From: an uncultured Clostridia bacterium | GTDB taxonomy: Bacteria; Bacillota; Clostridia; Christensenellales; Borkfalkiaceae | Reading direction: 5' to 3' | Length of the DNA: 64,000 bases | NCBI GenBank assembly: GCA_949282385.1 | Contig: CASDOP010000011.1 | Location: 1-64,000, forward strand | Shown here: piece after piece, positions 23,221 to 32,105 of the stretch | Layout of the letters: every line of letters begins with the position of its first letter | Position numbering within the stretch: the stretch's first letter is position 1 | Position numbers and translations under genes: made by a program | Notes under the pieces: model-generated | Databases searched by the model: none | What the model was told of the DNA's origin: nothing | The model's input: the letters and a program-made list of their open reading frames with translations, nothing else

Positions 23221-24882
23221 ATGCTCAGCGACATTCAGATTGCGGAAAGTTGCAAGTTAAAGGACATAAGAGAGATAGCTTCAAAGCTCGGTCTCGGCGA
23301 AGACGAGCTGGAGCTGTACGGAAAATATAAAGCAAAAATCAGGTGCAAAAATTTCAGCCCCAAAGCCAGACTCGTGCTCGTTACGGCGATTAACCCCACG
23401 GCGAGCGGCGAAGGCAAGACGACTGTTTCCATAGGTCTTGCCGACGGTATGGCAAAGCTTGGCAAAAAGGTCTGCCTTGCCTTGAGGGAACCTTCTTTAG
23501 GTCCTGTTTTCGGCGTCAAGGGCGGCGCAGCCGGCGGCGGATATGCTCAGGTCGTTCCCATGGCGGACATAAACCTGCATTTTACGGGCGATCTTCACGC
23601 GATAACGGCTGCCAACAATCTGCTGTGCGCCATGATAGACAACCACATCTTCCGCGGCAACAGACTGGGCATAAAAAAAGTTCTTTTCCATCGCTGCATG
23701 GACATGAACGACCGCGCCCTGAGGGATATAACCATTTCCTCGGAAGCGGGCAAAATGAAAGGCTGCCAAAGCTACGAAAGGAAAGAAAGTTTTGAAATTA
23801 CCGCCGCAAGCGAGGTTATGGCGATACTCTGCCTCGCACGCGATCTTGCCGACCTCAAAAAGAGGCTGGGCAACATAATAATCGGCGTCAACGAAAAGGG
23901 CGAATACGTCTACGCCCGCGAGATAAAGGCAGAGGGCGCAATGGCTACGCTTTTAAAAGACGCTTTGCAGCCCAACCTCGTGCAGACGCTCGAAGGCACG
24001 CCCGCAATAATTCACGGCGGACCTTTTGCCAACATAGCTCACGGTTGCAACTCCGTGCGCGCAACTTACGCCGCAATGACTTATGCCGACTATGCCGTAA
24101 CCGAAGCTGGTTTCGGCGCGGACCTCGGAGCGGAAAAATTCCTCGACGCAAAGTGCAGAATAGCGGGCATTCAGCCCGACTGCATAGTCGTCGTTGCGAC
24201 GGTCAAGGCTTTAAAACTTCACGGCGGAGCGGACAAGAGCAAACTTTCCGAATGCGACGAACAAGCGCTTAAAAATGGACTTCCCAACCTCATAAAGCAC
24301 GTCGAAAACATGCGCACGGTCTACAAAAAGCCCGTCGTCGTGGCGATGAACAGGTTTATAACCGATACTCCCGAAGAGATTAAAATCGTAGAAGACGCGT
24401 GCGGACAGGCAGGAGCGAAAGCCGTATTCACCGACGTGTTCTTAAAGGGCGGCGAAGGCGGCAAAGAGCTTGCAAAGGAAGTAATTGCCGCTTGCGAGCA
24501 AAAGAGCGAACTCGGCTTTGCGTACGATTTAAGCGATGGCATAAAGAAGAAGATAGAAGACATAGTCGTCAACGTTTACGGCGGCGACGGCGCTACTTAT
24601 TCCGAACAGGCGGAAAAGGCGATAGAGACGATTGAAAAAAGCGGCGTTTCGGGCTTGCCCGTAATAATAGCAAAGACGCAGTACTCTCTTTCGGACGACG
24701 CAAAAAAATTATCCCGTCCTACGGGCTTTAAAGTGCACGTAAGGGATATAATATACAAGGGCGGCGCGGGCTTTATCGTCGCGATAGCGGGCGATATAAT
24801 GCTCATGCCCGGGCTCGGCTCAATTCCCTGCGCGGAAAAGATAGATATAGACGAAGACGGCAACATCACGGGATTATCCTGA
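23221..24882 (+). CDS. fhs: Formate-tetrahydrofolate ligase
   Basis: 553 residues, full length. It joins formate and tetrahydrofolate using ATP to give 10-formyl-THF, for purine synthesis or one-carbon and acetogenic metabolism. Signatures: the P-loop region TAINPTASGEGKTTVSIGLADG, REPSLGPVFGVKGGAAGGGYAQV, and GFGADLGAEKFLD with CRIAG. TATAAT lies at 23182-23187, while no strong Shine-Dalgarno precedes the ATG (CAGAGG is 6 nt away). glnS follows after 21 nt and is probably co-transcribed. Confidence 0.97.
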   Translation: MLSDIQIAESCKLKDIREIASKLGLGEDELELYGKYKAKIRCKNFSPKARLVLVTAINPTASGEGKTTVSIGLADGMAKLGKKVCLALREPSLGPVFGVKGGAAGGGYAQVVPMADINLHFTGDLHAITAANNLLCAMIDNHIFRGNRLGIKKVLFHRCMDMNDRALRDITISSEAGKMKGCQSYERKESFEITAASEVMAILCLARDLADLKKRLGNIIIGVNEKGEYVYAREIKAEGAMATLLKDALQPNLVQTLEGTPAIIHGGPFANIAHGCNSVRATYAAMTYADYAVTEAGFGADLGAEKFLDAKCRIAGIQPDCIVVVATVKALKLHGGADKSKLSECDEQALKNGLPNLIKHVENMRTVYKKPVVVAMNRFITDTPEEIKIVEDACGQAGAKAVFTDVFLKGGEGGKELAKEVIAACEQKSELGFAYDLSDGIKKKIEDIVVNVYGGDGATYSEQAEKAIETIEKSGVSGLPVIIAKTQYSLSDDAKKLSRPTGFKVHVRDIIYKGGAGFIVAIAGDIMLMPGLGSIPCAEKIDIDEDGNITGLS

Positions 24883-24903
24883 TAACGAGAGAAAGGCAGA
24901 AAG

Positions 24904-26553
24904 ATGCAATTACCCGAAGCAACCAATTTCATTGAGCAGATAATAAACGAGGAGCTTGCCGCGGGCAAGTTCGAAAGCGTAGGCAATCAGATATGCGTTC
25001 GCTTTCCTCCCGAACCCAACGGCTACCTCCATATAGGACACGTCAAGGCGCTGTGCATAAACTTCGGCGTCAAGGAAAGATACAACGGCAAACTCAACTT
25101 GAGAATGGACGATACAAACCCCGCCAAGGAAGATTACGAATACGTAAATTCCATAATAGACGCGGTAAAATGGCTGGGGTTCGAATACGATAAACTTGTA
25201 TTCGCATCCGACTATTACGACAAACTTTACGAAATAGCCGAAAAATTCATTATGGAAGGCAACGCATATGTGTGCGACCTTTCCGCGGAAGAGATAACGG
25301 CAACCCGCGGCACTCTGACTTCGCCGGGCACGCCTTCGCCTTACCGCAACAGAACTGTGGAAGAAAACTTGGATCTGTTCCGCCGCATGAAGGCGGGAGA
25401 GTTCCCCGACGGCGCAAAGGTTCTGAGGGCAAAGATAGATATGTCCTCGCCCAACATCAACATGCGCGACCCCGTTATTTACAGAATAGCGCACGTTCCC
25501 CATTACCGTCAGGGCGACAAGTGGTGCATCTATCCCATGTACGACTATGCTCATCCCCTGTCGGACGCAATCGAGGGCATAACTCATTCGCTGTGTTCGC
25601 TCGAATTTGAAAATCATCGTCCGCTTTACGATTGGGTAATCGAAAAGGCAGGCTTCCGCCCGCCCGTTCCCAGACAGATAGAGTTTGCAAGGCTCAACAT
25701 AACCAATATGCTCATGAGCAAGCGCTATCTTAAAAAGCTCGTCGACGAACATTTCGTACGCGGTTGGGACGACCCCAGAATGCCCACGCTCATGGGACTT
25801 AAAAACCGCGGAGTTCCGCCCGAGGCGCTCAAAAAATTCTGTGCCGACGTCGGCGTAGCAAAGAACTACTCGGTTGTGGGACTTGCTCAGCTCGACGAGT
25901 GCATACGCGACGAACTCAACGCTACTGCGGAAAGAGCGATGGCGGTCATCAATCCCGTAAAACTTACCATAACAAACTACGAGGGAGAGGAAGAGCTTAC
26001 ATTTGAAAAGAACCCTCTAGACGGCCAGGGCAGAACTAGGCTTGTAAAGTTCAGCGGCACGGTTTACATTGACCGCGACGATTTTGCTCTCGTTCCCCCG
26101 CCAAAATATAAAAGACTTACAAAGGGCGCGTTTGTCCGCCTCAAATCGGCATATATCGTGCGCTGCGACGACGTAAAGATAAACGAGGACGGCGAGGTCG
26201 AAGAAATTTTCTGCACCTATTTCCCCGAAACCCGTTCGGGCAGCGAAGCCAAGAGCGATATAAAGGCTAAGGGCGTCATTCACTGGGTAGACGCGAAGTA
26301 CGGCAGGGACGTCCAGTTCAGAAGATACCAGCCCCTTTTAAAGGACGAGGAGTATCCCGATCAGGACTATGCCGAGCGCCTCAATAAAGACAGCGAAAAG
26401 GTATATTGCGGCAAAGCAGAACCGTATATCGCCGAGAGCGAGGAAGATAAACCCTTCCAGCTAATGCGTACAGGGTATTACAAAAAATGTACGGACGGCG
26501 GCATAACGGTGCTTTCCGAAATTGTAACTTTAAAAGATAATTTTAATAAATAA
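24904..26553 (+). CDS. glnS: Glutaminyl-tRNA synthetase
   Basis: 549 residues, class I. RFPPEPNGYLHIGHVKAL carries HIGH, NLRMDDTNPAKE follows, and the KMSKS-like loop is LMSKRYL. The C-terminal half has the two beta-barrel anticodon domains of GlnRS rather than the helical domain of GluRS, and YDYAHPLSDAIEGITHSLCSLEFE is GlnRS-like. Many Firmicutes lack GlnRS and use GatCAB amidation, so this organism charges Gln directly, at least in part. AGAAAGGCAG precedes the ATG. It forms an operon with fhs. Confidence 0.94.
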   Translation: MQLPEATNFIEQIINEELAAGKFESVGNQICVRFPPEPNGYLHIGHVKALCINFGVKERYNGKLNLRMDDTNPAKEDYEYVNSIIDAVKWLGFEYDKLVFASDYYDKLYEIAEKFIMEGNAYVCDLSAEEITATRGTLTSPGTPSPYRNRTVEENLDLFRRMKAGEFPDGAKVLRAKIDMSSPNINMRDPVIYRIAHVPHYRQGDKWCIYPMYDYAHPLSDAIEGITHSLCSLEFENHRPLYDWVIEKAGFRPPVPRQIEFARLNITNMLMSKRYLKKLVDEHFVRGWDDPRMPTLMGLKNRGVPPEALKKFCADVGVAKNYSVVGLAQLDECIRDELNATAERAMAVINPVKLTITNYEGEEELTFEKNPLDGQGRTRLVKFSGTVYIDRDDFALVPPPKYKRLTKGAFVRLKSAYIVRCDDVKINEDGEVEEIFCTYFPETRSGSEAKSDIKAKGVIHWVDAKYGRDVQFRRYQPLLKDEEYPDQDYAERLNKDSEKVYCGKAEPYIAESEEDKPFQLMRTGYYKKCTDGGITVLSEIVTLKDNFNK

Positions 26554-26573
26554 CCGTTCAGTGAGGTTAATAT

Positions 26574-27752
26574 ATGGGCATCTATATAATAATAGCAGTG
26601 GCAGTAATAGCCGTGCTTGCATTCCTTTTCGGTTTTTACCGCGGATATGCAAAATTATCGTGCTGGGGCGGAGTAGTCATAGGCACAGTACTCGTGTCGA
26701 TGATTGTCAACCGCTATCTGGGAGAGTTTGACGAACGCGGCATAGTCATGCTCGCCATAGCTGCATTCAGCATGGTTGTTCTGACGATACTTTGTCAGCT
26801 CGTCAGAAGATACATATTAAGGCAGATGAAAAGCAGCGGCAAGCTCTCATTTTACCGCCAGTACGACGATCGCACCGAAAACGACGAACATATTCTTGTT
26901 TCGCTCGATAAGGGAGATAAAAAGGCATATCGCAAGTATGCAAAGCGCAAATTCAGCGAAAGTCGCGGAGCCTGGGGCGTTGTCGACAGAGTGTTCGGCG
27001 GCATAACGTTCGCTGTCAATACTTTTGTCGCGCTTGCGGTGCTTTTAAGCCTTGCGCTCTTTATTATAGATGCCGCGCAGATAACCGTTGCTTACAACGC
27101 TCTCAGTGAGATTTATGAAAATCCCGCTTGGACGCATTTCGGCTTCAATTATTGCCTCGATATAGTAATCGCAACGCTCCTCTGCATGTGCATACGCCTC
27201 GGCTACAAGAGCGGTTTCGTTTCCGCTCTCGGCACGATAGTAATACTCGGACTTTTCGTCGGGGCGGGCTATCTCGGATATTACCTCGCGTTCAACGTCC
27301 CCGCATTCGCATCGATGGCGGACGGGCTCAGAGAGGGCGCTCTTGCAGGCGTTCTGGCAAACATCGAGCCCATGCTCAGCACAATCGGTTTGAGCGCGGA
27401 TATAGTCGCTAAAATAGTCGTGGCGGCAGGTTTGTTCATAGTATTCGCTATAGTTGTGATAATAATAGCAATATTCATACCTCATGCAATAGAAAAACTT
27501 CGCAAAATCAAGTTTGTGATGGCGATAGACGGCGTCGTCGGCGCGATAGTGCTTACGGGCGTAGTATTCTTCATTCTTCTCGCTATAGGAGCGTTCGTTT
27601 ACCAGATTAACGACCTCGCAGCGCTCAAGAGTTTCAACGATTATATGAACGCTTCCTGCCTCGCCAAGGCGCTCTACAACGATAACATCTTCAATACCAT
27701 AGCCGCTTTGCAGAATTTGCCCATCCGCAGCTGGTTCGGTCTTAAAGGTTAA
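26574..27752 (+). CDS. Membrane protein with two CvpA-like halves
   Basis: 392 residues, about nine transmembrane helices. The first (IIIAVAVIAVLAFLFGFYRGYAKLSCWGG) resembles the CvpA/colicin-V-production start, with the conserved GFYRG. A second similar unit starts near residue 205 (CMCIRLGYKSGFVSALGTIV). A polar loop rich in Lys, Arg and Asp at residues ~85-130 separates them. The CvpA role is unclear (envelope maintenance, in some bacteria purine-linked). The gene follows glnS by 20 nt and ends at the terminator at 27765-27795. The CvpA assignment is moderate. Confidence 0.6.
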   Translation: MGIYIIIAVAVIAVLAFLFGFYRGYAKLSCWGGVVIGTVLVSMIVNRYLGEFDERGIVMLAIAAFSMVVLTILCQLVRRYILRQMKSSGKLSFYRQYDDRTENDEHILVSLDKGDKKAYRKYAKRKFSESRGAWGVVDRVFGGITFAVNTFVALAVLLSLALFIIDAAQITVAYNALSEIYENPAWTHFGFNYCLDIVIATLLCMCIRLGYKSGFVSALGTIVILGLFVGAGYLGYYLAFNVPAFASMADGLREGALAGVLANIEPMLSTIGLSADIVAKIVVAAGLFIVFAIVVIIIAIFIPHAIEKLRKIKFVMAIDGVVGAIVLTGVVFFILLAIGAFVYQINDLAALKSFNDYMNASCLAKALYNDNIFNTIAALQNLPIRSWFGLKG

Positions 27753-27764
27753 ACAAAAAAGCAA

Positions 27765-27795
27765 AACAGGGTCGCAAAAACGACCCTGTTTTTTA
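27765..27795. terminator. Terminator after the CvpA-like gene
   Basis: AACAGGGTCG / CGACCCTGTT around CAAAAA, followed by TTTTTT on the plus strand. Confidence 0.85.
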
Positions 27796-27812
27796 ATGCT
27801 TCAAAAGCGGTT

Positions 27813-27962
27813 TTACTTCTGCATATAGCTCTTGCAGCAGGTGCATTCTTCGCCTTCGCAAGTGCTGCCTACCTGAATTTTGTCAAGCGTGCAGTTGCAG
27901 CCGTTGTGGTTGTACATGCACTTGTTAACGTTGCATGCGATACCGAAATTGATATTTTCCAT
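27813..27962 (-). CDS. DUF1540 small cysteine-rich protein
   Basis: 49 residues with eight cysteines (CNVNKCMYNHNGCNCTL...CEGEECTCC), the DUF1540 pattern found in many spore-forming Clostridia. Likely a metal-binding or disulfide-rich mini-protein; the function is unknown. The ATG at 27962 has GGAGG 5 nt upstream, which settles the start over an upstream opening of the frame. A very stable hairpin (28001-28037) lies in or before its leader. Confidence 0.8.
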   Translation of the reverse strand: MENINFGIACNVNKCMYNHNGCNCTLDKIQVGSTCEGEECTCCKSYMQK

Positions 27963-28000
27963 AAAACCTCCGTGCGTATTCGGACGGGCATACAATCGCA

Positions 28001-28037
28001 TGCGCGCCGCCGCGAAGAAATCTTCGCGGCGGCGCGC
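28001..28037. repeat. Long GC-rich hairpin upstream of the DUF1540 gene
   Basis: GCGCGCCGCCGCGAAGA / TCTTCGCGGCGGCGCGC, about 17-bp arms, not followed by a T tract on either strand. It could be a leader structure or the end of a transcript I cannot identify. Confidence 0.6.
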
Positions 28038-28112
28038 AGTTATTCATGTTCTGCCTGCGCCCGTCTACGATATTATTTTGAGCATTGTTCTCATCGGTTA
28101 TGCGCGCGCCTA

Positions 28113-28141
28113 TTGACAAAACAGATAATTTGGTTTAAAAT
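28113..28141 (+). promoter_or_regulatory. rplI promoter
   Basis: TTGACA (28113-28118), 17 bp, TAAAAT (28136-28141). A small GGCGCG/CGCGCC-type hairpin (GGCGCGTTGCGCC) sits just before the ribosome site. Confidence 0.85.
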
Positions 28142-28182
28142 AAATCAAAGATAAGCGGCGCGTTGCGCCGGAAGGAGCATTT

Positions 28183-28629
28183 ATGCAGGTTATATTATTG
28201 CAGGACGTAAAAGGACAGGGTAAGAAGGGCGAACTTGTAGAAGTGAACGAAGGTTATGCGCGCAACTTCCTCATTAAAAAGGGAATGGCGGAGGCTGCAA
28301 CCGCCAATAAAATAAACGATCTCAAACAGAAAAAGGCAGCTGCCGATTATCATAAACAGCAGGAAATCAAAGCCATGCAGGAACTCGCCGCGGAGCTTAA
28401 GGGCAAGAGCGTGGAAGTTCCCATAAAGGCGGGTCAGGGCGGCAAGGTGTTCGGTTCGGTTACCGCCGCAAACATATCCGACGCTCTCAAAGCGGCGGGT
28501 TACGACGTAGATAAAAAGAAAGTCGTTTTGTCCGCACCCATAAAGAGCTTGGGCGTTTACGACGTGGACTTGAAGCTGCTCGAAGGCATTTCCGCAAAAA
28601 TTAAAGTTAATGTAGTCGAAGAAAAATAA
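28183..28629 (+). CDS. rplI: 50S ribosomal protein L9
   Basis: 148 residues. [36 protein letters not shown] is the L9 N-terminal domain with its signature. A long connecting helix (residues ~40-75) leads to the C-terminal domain ([16 protein letters not shown]...[21 protein letters not shown]). L9 binds domain V of 23S rRNA and limits frameshifting. A strong GGAAGGAG site precedes the ATG. It stands alone here, without dnaB or rpsR neighbours. A terminator is at 28632-28660. Confidence 0.97.
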   Translation: MQVILLQDVKGQGKKGELVEVNEGYARNFLIKKGMAEAATANKINDLKQKKAAADYHKQQEIKAMQELAAELKGKSVEVPIKAGQGGKVFGSVTAANISDALKAAGYDVDKKKVVLSAPIKSLGVYDVDLKLLEGISAKIKVNVVEEK

Positions 28630-28631
28630 AA

Positions 28632-28660
28632 AACAGCCGCGCAAGCGGCTGTTTTTTTTA
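28632..28660 (+). terminator. rplI terminator
   Basis: ACAGCCGC GCAA GCGGCTGT hairpin followed by eight T's. Confidence 0.9.
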
Positions 28661-28811
28661 AGTTTTTTGCGTTTCAGATACCAATAAAACCAGCCTTTAA
28701 AAGAGCGCTTGCCGCAAAAGGCGAACGGCAAAGACGAACGGGCGAAGTCGGACGGACAAAGCCGGACAAAAAGGCAGACGGAAAGAAGCGAACGAAAGAA
28801 ACAGACGGAAA

Positions 28812-28840
28812 AAGCGGACGGCATTCGCCGTCCGCTTAAT
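28812..28840 (-). terminator. Terminator of the lemA-DUF2207 operon
   Basis: AGCGGACGGC / GCCGTCCGCT hairpin; on the minus strand it is followed by TTTTT. Confidence 0.75.
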
Positions 28841-28860
28841 TTTATTGTTTATTTAATTTG

Positions 28861-30741
28861 TCATCTTCCGCGTCCGCCGCCACCGCCGTGTCCGCCACCG
28901 CCGAAGCCGCCGAAGTGCCCTCCGCCTATAGAGCCGCCCGAATAAGAGCGCGAGGAAGGTTTTGTAGCCATTTTTGCCGTAATTGCGCCGCTCGATGTGC
29001 GTATAGCAGCGTTTAACAGGGCAAAGGTTATAATCGTATCGGCAGGACTAACCACCCATTGAGGAGGTTCAATTTCCAGTCCCTTGAACTTATCTTCCCA
29101 AATGTCCGAAACGTTGAGAACGAGTGCATAGGGCAGTATGTCGTAATAAAGGTAAGGGTTGTCGGCAAGCAGAGCCTCAAGTCTGTCTTTTTCCGCATAA
29201 ATTATGAAATTGCGGAAGCCTATTATCTGATTGAGGTAAGAGGTGTAAGCATCCGAGCGGGATATAATCGTAACAGAAAAAATTATGCAGACGAACGAGG
29301 CAGCGCAAACTATAATTTTGGAAGCAAGCCCCATTATCGCAGAGGGCAACAGCCAAACATATCCTGCGGTGAAGCCCGCCGCAAGCAGGGCTATTCCGAC
29401 CATAAATATATATCTGGTCGATTTTTTTAGTTTATTGAAGCTGTATTTTAAAGTTTCCGCCAGGGCATAAACGATGAGGGCGGGGACGAGCGCCAGGAGC
29501 GACTGATAGTAGTACAGTTTAGAACTTATGGCAATCAGCGCGATAAATGCGGGCGCAAGCGCCATCAGCAGTCCGCCGAGCAGCGCGAAGAGTATCGAAA
29601 TGCCTATGCTTTTAGAGGTGTAAAGGGATGAATACTGCGAATTGACAACCTTTTTCACATAGTCAATATGCGTGTAAAAGTTTCCTTCGAGCTGACTTAT
29701 TTTAACCATATCCCTGTCGCCGGAAAATAAAGCATTGTACATTGCAACCTGATGTTCGGGTGCGCCTGCGGGCAACTCTTTGAAAATTCTTATAAGAACG
29801 GGGTCCTTTTCGTCCGTAAAGTCAATTTTAATGTAACCTTTGCCCGCCCAGTAATATATCAGCGCGGTAACGTCCTTCGATTCTATCTTGTTGTCGATGA
29901 GTTTGCCTATCACCACGGGGTCCATGCCGTCGGGAGCGGAAAAGTTGACTACGGGCGTGAGCGGCTTTTTGGGGAAAGCCAGAAATTTAGTAACGGCGAG
30001 GGCGGCTATCAGCACGCAACCCGCAATGAGAATGAATATGGGCGTCATGTCGAAAATGCCCGTCAGCGCGCCTTTGTCAAAAGTCAGTTCCGCGGTTAAG
30101 CCTTCATACTTTCCGAGTCCGGAAACGTTTGCCGTCAAGGTCTTTTTATCCGCACTGACGTCGAAATAGGACGCAACGTTGGTGTTCCCTATAAACAGCT
30201 TTCCGCCCTCGAACCCGTCGGGCAGATGAATGGTGACCGACGCGTTGTCTATGGGCGCGTCCCAGTCATAGCCGATAAGGTTAAGGTATAAAATATTTTC
30301 GTCTGCGGGCTTTGTTATGGCATAATCGTATTTAATTATGTATGTAATAACTTTTCCTGTCTTGACGCTGTAATCGCCTATATTGAGCACTATCATCTCG
30401 TTTTCGAGCGAAACTGTGTAATCGACGGAAGTCTCTTCGCCGTTATAAATCTGGCTGACTTCTATGTTCGTCGCCCTGTCGCCCGCATTGACGGGGATAT
30501 AGCGGTAAAATCCCGTGCTGTCGTAGCCCGTGTGAGCAATGGTTATGCGTTCTTCTACAGACATGCTTCTGTCTGAGCGAATGTCGTAAACTACCGTGAA
30601 ATTATCTATATTGTAATCTTTAGGCGAGTAATAACTGTTAGCCGCAAAGACTGGGGAAGCGGAAGGTATTAAGAGTGCGATTAGCGCCAGACAGAATGCC
30701 GCAATAATTAAGGCAATGCGCCTGAATTTACTGTTAATCAT
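28861..30741 (-). CDS. DUF2207 family membrane protein with glycine-rich tail
   Basis: 626 residues from the ATG at 30741. A signal peptide (RRIALIIAAFCLALIALLIPSA, cleavage near FAAN) leads to an extracellular beta-rich DUF2207 domain (residues ~40-210), a helix near residue 230, a cytoplasmic part, two to four further helices (~370-470) and a Gly-rich end (GGHFGGFGGGGHGGGGGRGR). Paired with lemA, a common partnership of unknown function in membrane-associated processes. AGGG is 8 nt before this ATG; other starts at 30756 and a TTG at 30762 lack good spacing. A hairpin at 30765-30792 separates it from lemA. Confidence 0.85.
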   Translation of the reverse strand: MINSKFRRIALIIAAFCLALIALLIPSASPVFAANSYYSPKDYNIDNFTVVYDIRSDRSMSVEERITIAHTGYDSTGFYRYIPVNAGDRATNIEVSQIYNGEETSVDYTVSLENEMIVLNIGDYSVKTGKVITYIIKYDYAITKPADENILYLNLIGYDWDAPIDNASVTIHLPDGFEGGKLFIGNTNVASYFDVSADKKTLTANVSGLGKYEGLTAELTFDKGALTGIFDMTPIFILIAGCVLIAALAVTKFLAFPKKPLTPVVNFSAPDGMDPVVIGKLIDNKIESKDVTALIYYWAGKGYIKIDFTDEKDPVLIRIFKELPAGAPEHQVAMYNALFSGDRDMVKISQLEGNFYTHIDYVKKVVNSQYSSLYTSKSIGISILFALLGGLLMALAPAFIALIAISSKLYYYQSLLALVPALIVYALAETLKYSFNKLKKSTRYIFMVGIALLAAGFTAGYVWLLPSAIMGLASKIIVCAASFVCIIFSVTIISRSDAYTSYLNQIIGFRNFIIYAEKDRLEALLADNPYLYYDILPYALVLNVSDIWEDKFKGLEIEPPQWVVSPADTIITFALLNAAIRTSSGAITAKMATKPSSRSYSGGSIGGGHFGGFGGGGHGGGGGRGR

Positions 30742-30764
30742 CTTGTTTTCCCTCATATTCAAAA

Positions 30765-30792
30765 GAGCGGTTATAAACGACCGCTCTTTATA
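30765..30792 (-). terminator. Attenuating hairpin between lemA and the DUF2207 gene
   Basis: AAAGAGCGGTCGT / ACCGCTCTTT followed by TTTG on the minus strand. The T tract is short, so partial read-through is likely. Confidence 0.55.
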
Positions 30793-30799
30793 TCAATTT

Positions 30800-31372
30800 T
30801 TAAAAGCTGACTTTAACGTTCTGCCTTTCTTCATCGCTGTCGAGTTCAAAGTAAGGGAACTTTTCGAGCTTCATGATATTGGCTATGATTGACTTCGGGA
30901 AGATATCCTTTTCGGTATTGAAAGTTTTAACCGTGCCGTTGTAATACTTTCTCGAATTTGCGAGGTCGGCTTCTATGCGCTGAAGCTGCGCCGAAAGGTC
31001 CTGGAAGTTTGCGTTCGCCTTGAGTTCGGGGTAACGCTCCGCAACAATGTTAATGCTTTTAATCGCATTTGAAAGGTTTGCGTCGGCTTCGATTTTTTCG
31101 GCTGTAGTCGTCGCGCTGGCGGCGTTGTTGCGCGCCTTAATAACGTTTTCAAGCGTCTGGCTTTCGTGCTTTGCATAGCCTTTGACCGTTTCCACAAGAT
31201 TGGGAATAAGGTCGTATCTCTTTTTAAGATATACGTCTATGGTGGCAAATGCCTCCTCGCAAGTGTTGCGCATGCGCACGAAGTTATTGCGCACAGCAAT
31301 TGCCCAGCAGATCAATATTATCAAAATCAATACGACTGCGCAGACGACGCCTATTGTAATCCATAATGTCAT
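30800..31372 (-). CDS. LemA family protein
   Basis: 190 residues. One N-terminal membrane helix (ITIGVVCAVVLILIILICWAIAV) leads to a long helical LemA domain with the family's YNxFV-like start (NNFVRMRNTCEEAFATIDVYLKKRYDLIPNLVETVKGYAKHE), ERYPELKANANFQDLSAQL and the NxxVxxFNT region (KYYNGTVKTFNTEKDIFP). LemA proteins are four-helix structures of unclear function that often travel with DUF2207 and TPM proteins. AAGGAG before the ATG. It follows the nudix gene by 11 nt. Confidence 0.92.
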   Translation of the reverse strand: MTLWITIGVVCAVVLILIILICWAIAVRNNFVRMRNTCEEAFATIDVYLKKRYDLIPNLVETVKGYAKHESQTLENVIKARNNAASATTTAEKIEADANLSNAIKSINIVAERYPELKANANFQDLSAQLQRIEADLANSRKYYNGTVKTFNTEKDIFPKSIIANIMKLEKFPYFELDSDEERQNVKVSF

Positions 31373-31383
31373 AGCTTCGCTCC

Positions 31384-31881
31384 TTAAATTTTATTGTTTT
31401 TTATTTCCGTAATGGCGTTCTTTAAGAATGCTTCGGCTGTAGATTGCTTTCTCACGGCTTCAAGAGCTTCATCGAAGTCGAACCATTTAACCTCTTCTAT
31501 TTCGTCGGGGTCGGCGTAAATTTCGCCGTTTTCGGCAATAATGAGAAAGTTGAGCATAAGCACGTTTCTCGGCTCGTGATAGCGTGAAGACATGTATTTG
31601 TATTTAACTACGTTCAGTTTAGTCTCTTCCTTGAACTCGCGGGTAACGGCTTTTTCCGCCGTTTCGCCTTTCTTAACGTAACCGGCAATCAGAATGTAAT
31701 CTTCCTGACCGATGTGTTTTGCCAGCAGAACTTTGTCCTTGGTTCTGTTCGTAACCACGAGCGATACGGCTGTTGCAAACTGTGGAAAGCGGTATTCGTT
31801 GCAATTTTTGCAAAAAGGCACAAGCCCTTCGGTTTTATGCACGACAAGCGCCAACTTTTCTCCGCATACGCTGCAATACAT
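31384..31881 (-). CDS. Nudix hydrolase with zinc ribbon (NADH pyrophosphatase-like)
   Basis: 165 residues. The N-terminus has CSVC and CKNC, a zinc ribbon as in NudC-type NAD+ diphosphatases. The Nudix box is present (GYVKKGETAEKAVTREFKEETKL), with the catalytic REFKEE glutamates but with Lys where the consensus has Gly near its end. A downstream SQPWPFPxS motif, diagnostic of NudC, is absent (SSRYHEPRNVLML instead), so the substrate is uncertain. AGGAGG precedes the ATG. First gene of a nudix-lemA-DUF2207 unit. Confidence 0.85.
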   Translation of the reverse strand: MYCSVCGEKLALVVHKTEGLVPFCKNCNEYRFPQFATAVSLVVTNRTKDKVLLAKHIGQEDYILIAGYVKKGETAEKAVTREFKEETKLNVVKYKYMSSRYHEPRNVLMLNFLIIAENGEIYADPDEIEEVKWFDFDEALEAVRKQSTAEAFLKNAITEIKNNKI

Positions 31882-31916
31882 ATTTTTACCTCCTTATCGT
31901 AATTGTTCACTACAAT

Positions 31917-31945
31917 ATTATAAATCATAATGGTGAAAAATTCAA
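31917..31945 (-). promoter_or_regulatory. Promoter of the nudix-lemA-DUF2207 unit
   Basis: Minus strand TTGAAT (31945-31940), 17 bp, TATAAT (31922-31917). Confidence 0.75.
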
Positions 31946-32041
31946 GATATCTTGTTAATTTTGTGTAAAAATATGCCTGAAACGGATTGTTTATCGCCGT
32001 TTACAGTCTTTTAACACATTTTTCACTCGTTTTAAATGGTG

Positions 32042-32070
32042 TTGACATAATTTTGGCTATAATGTATAAT
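32042..32070 (+). promoter_or_regulatory. Promoter of the UDP-sugar pyrophosphorylase gene
   Basis: TTGACA (32042-32047), 17 bp, TATAAT (32065-32070): full consensus. Confidence 0.88.
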
Positions 32071-32105
32071 ATTCATAATAAAATTCAGCTTTAAGGCGGT
32101 TTGTT

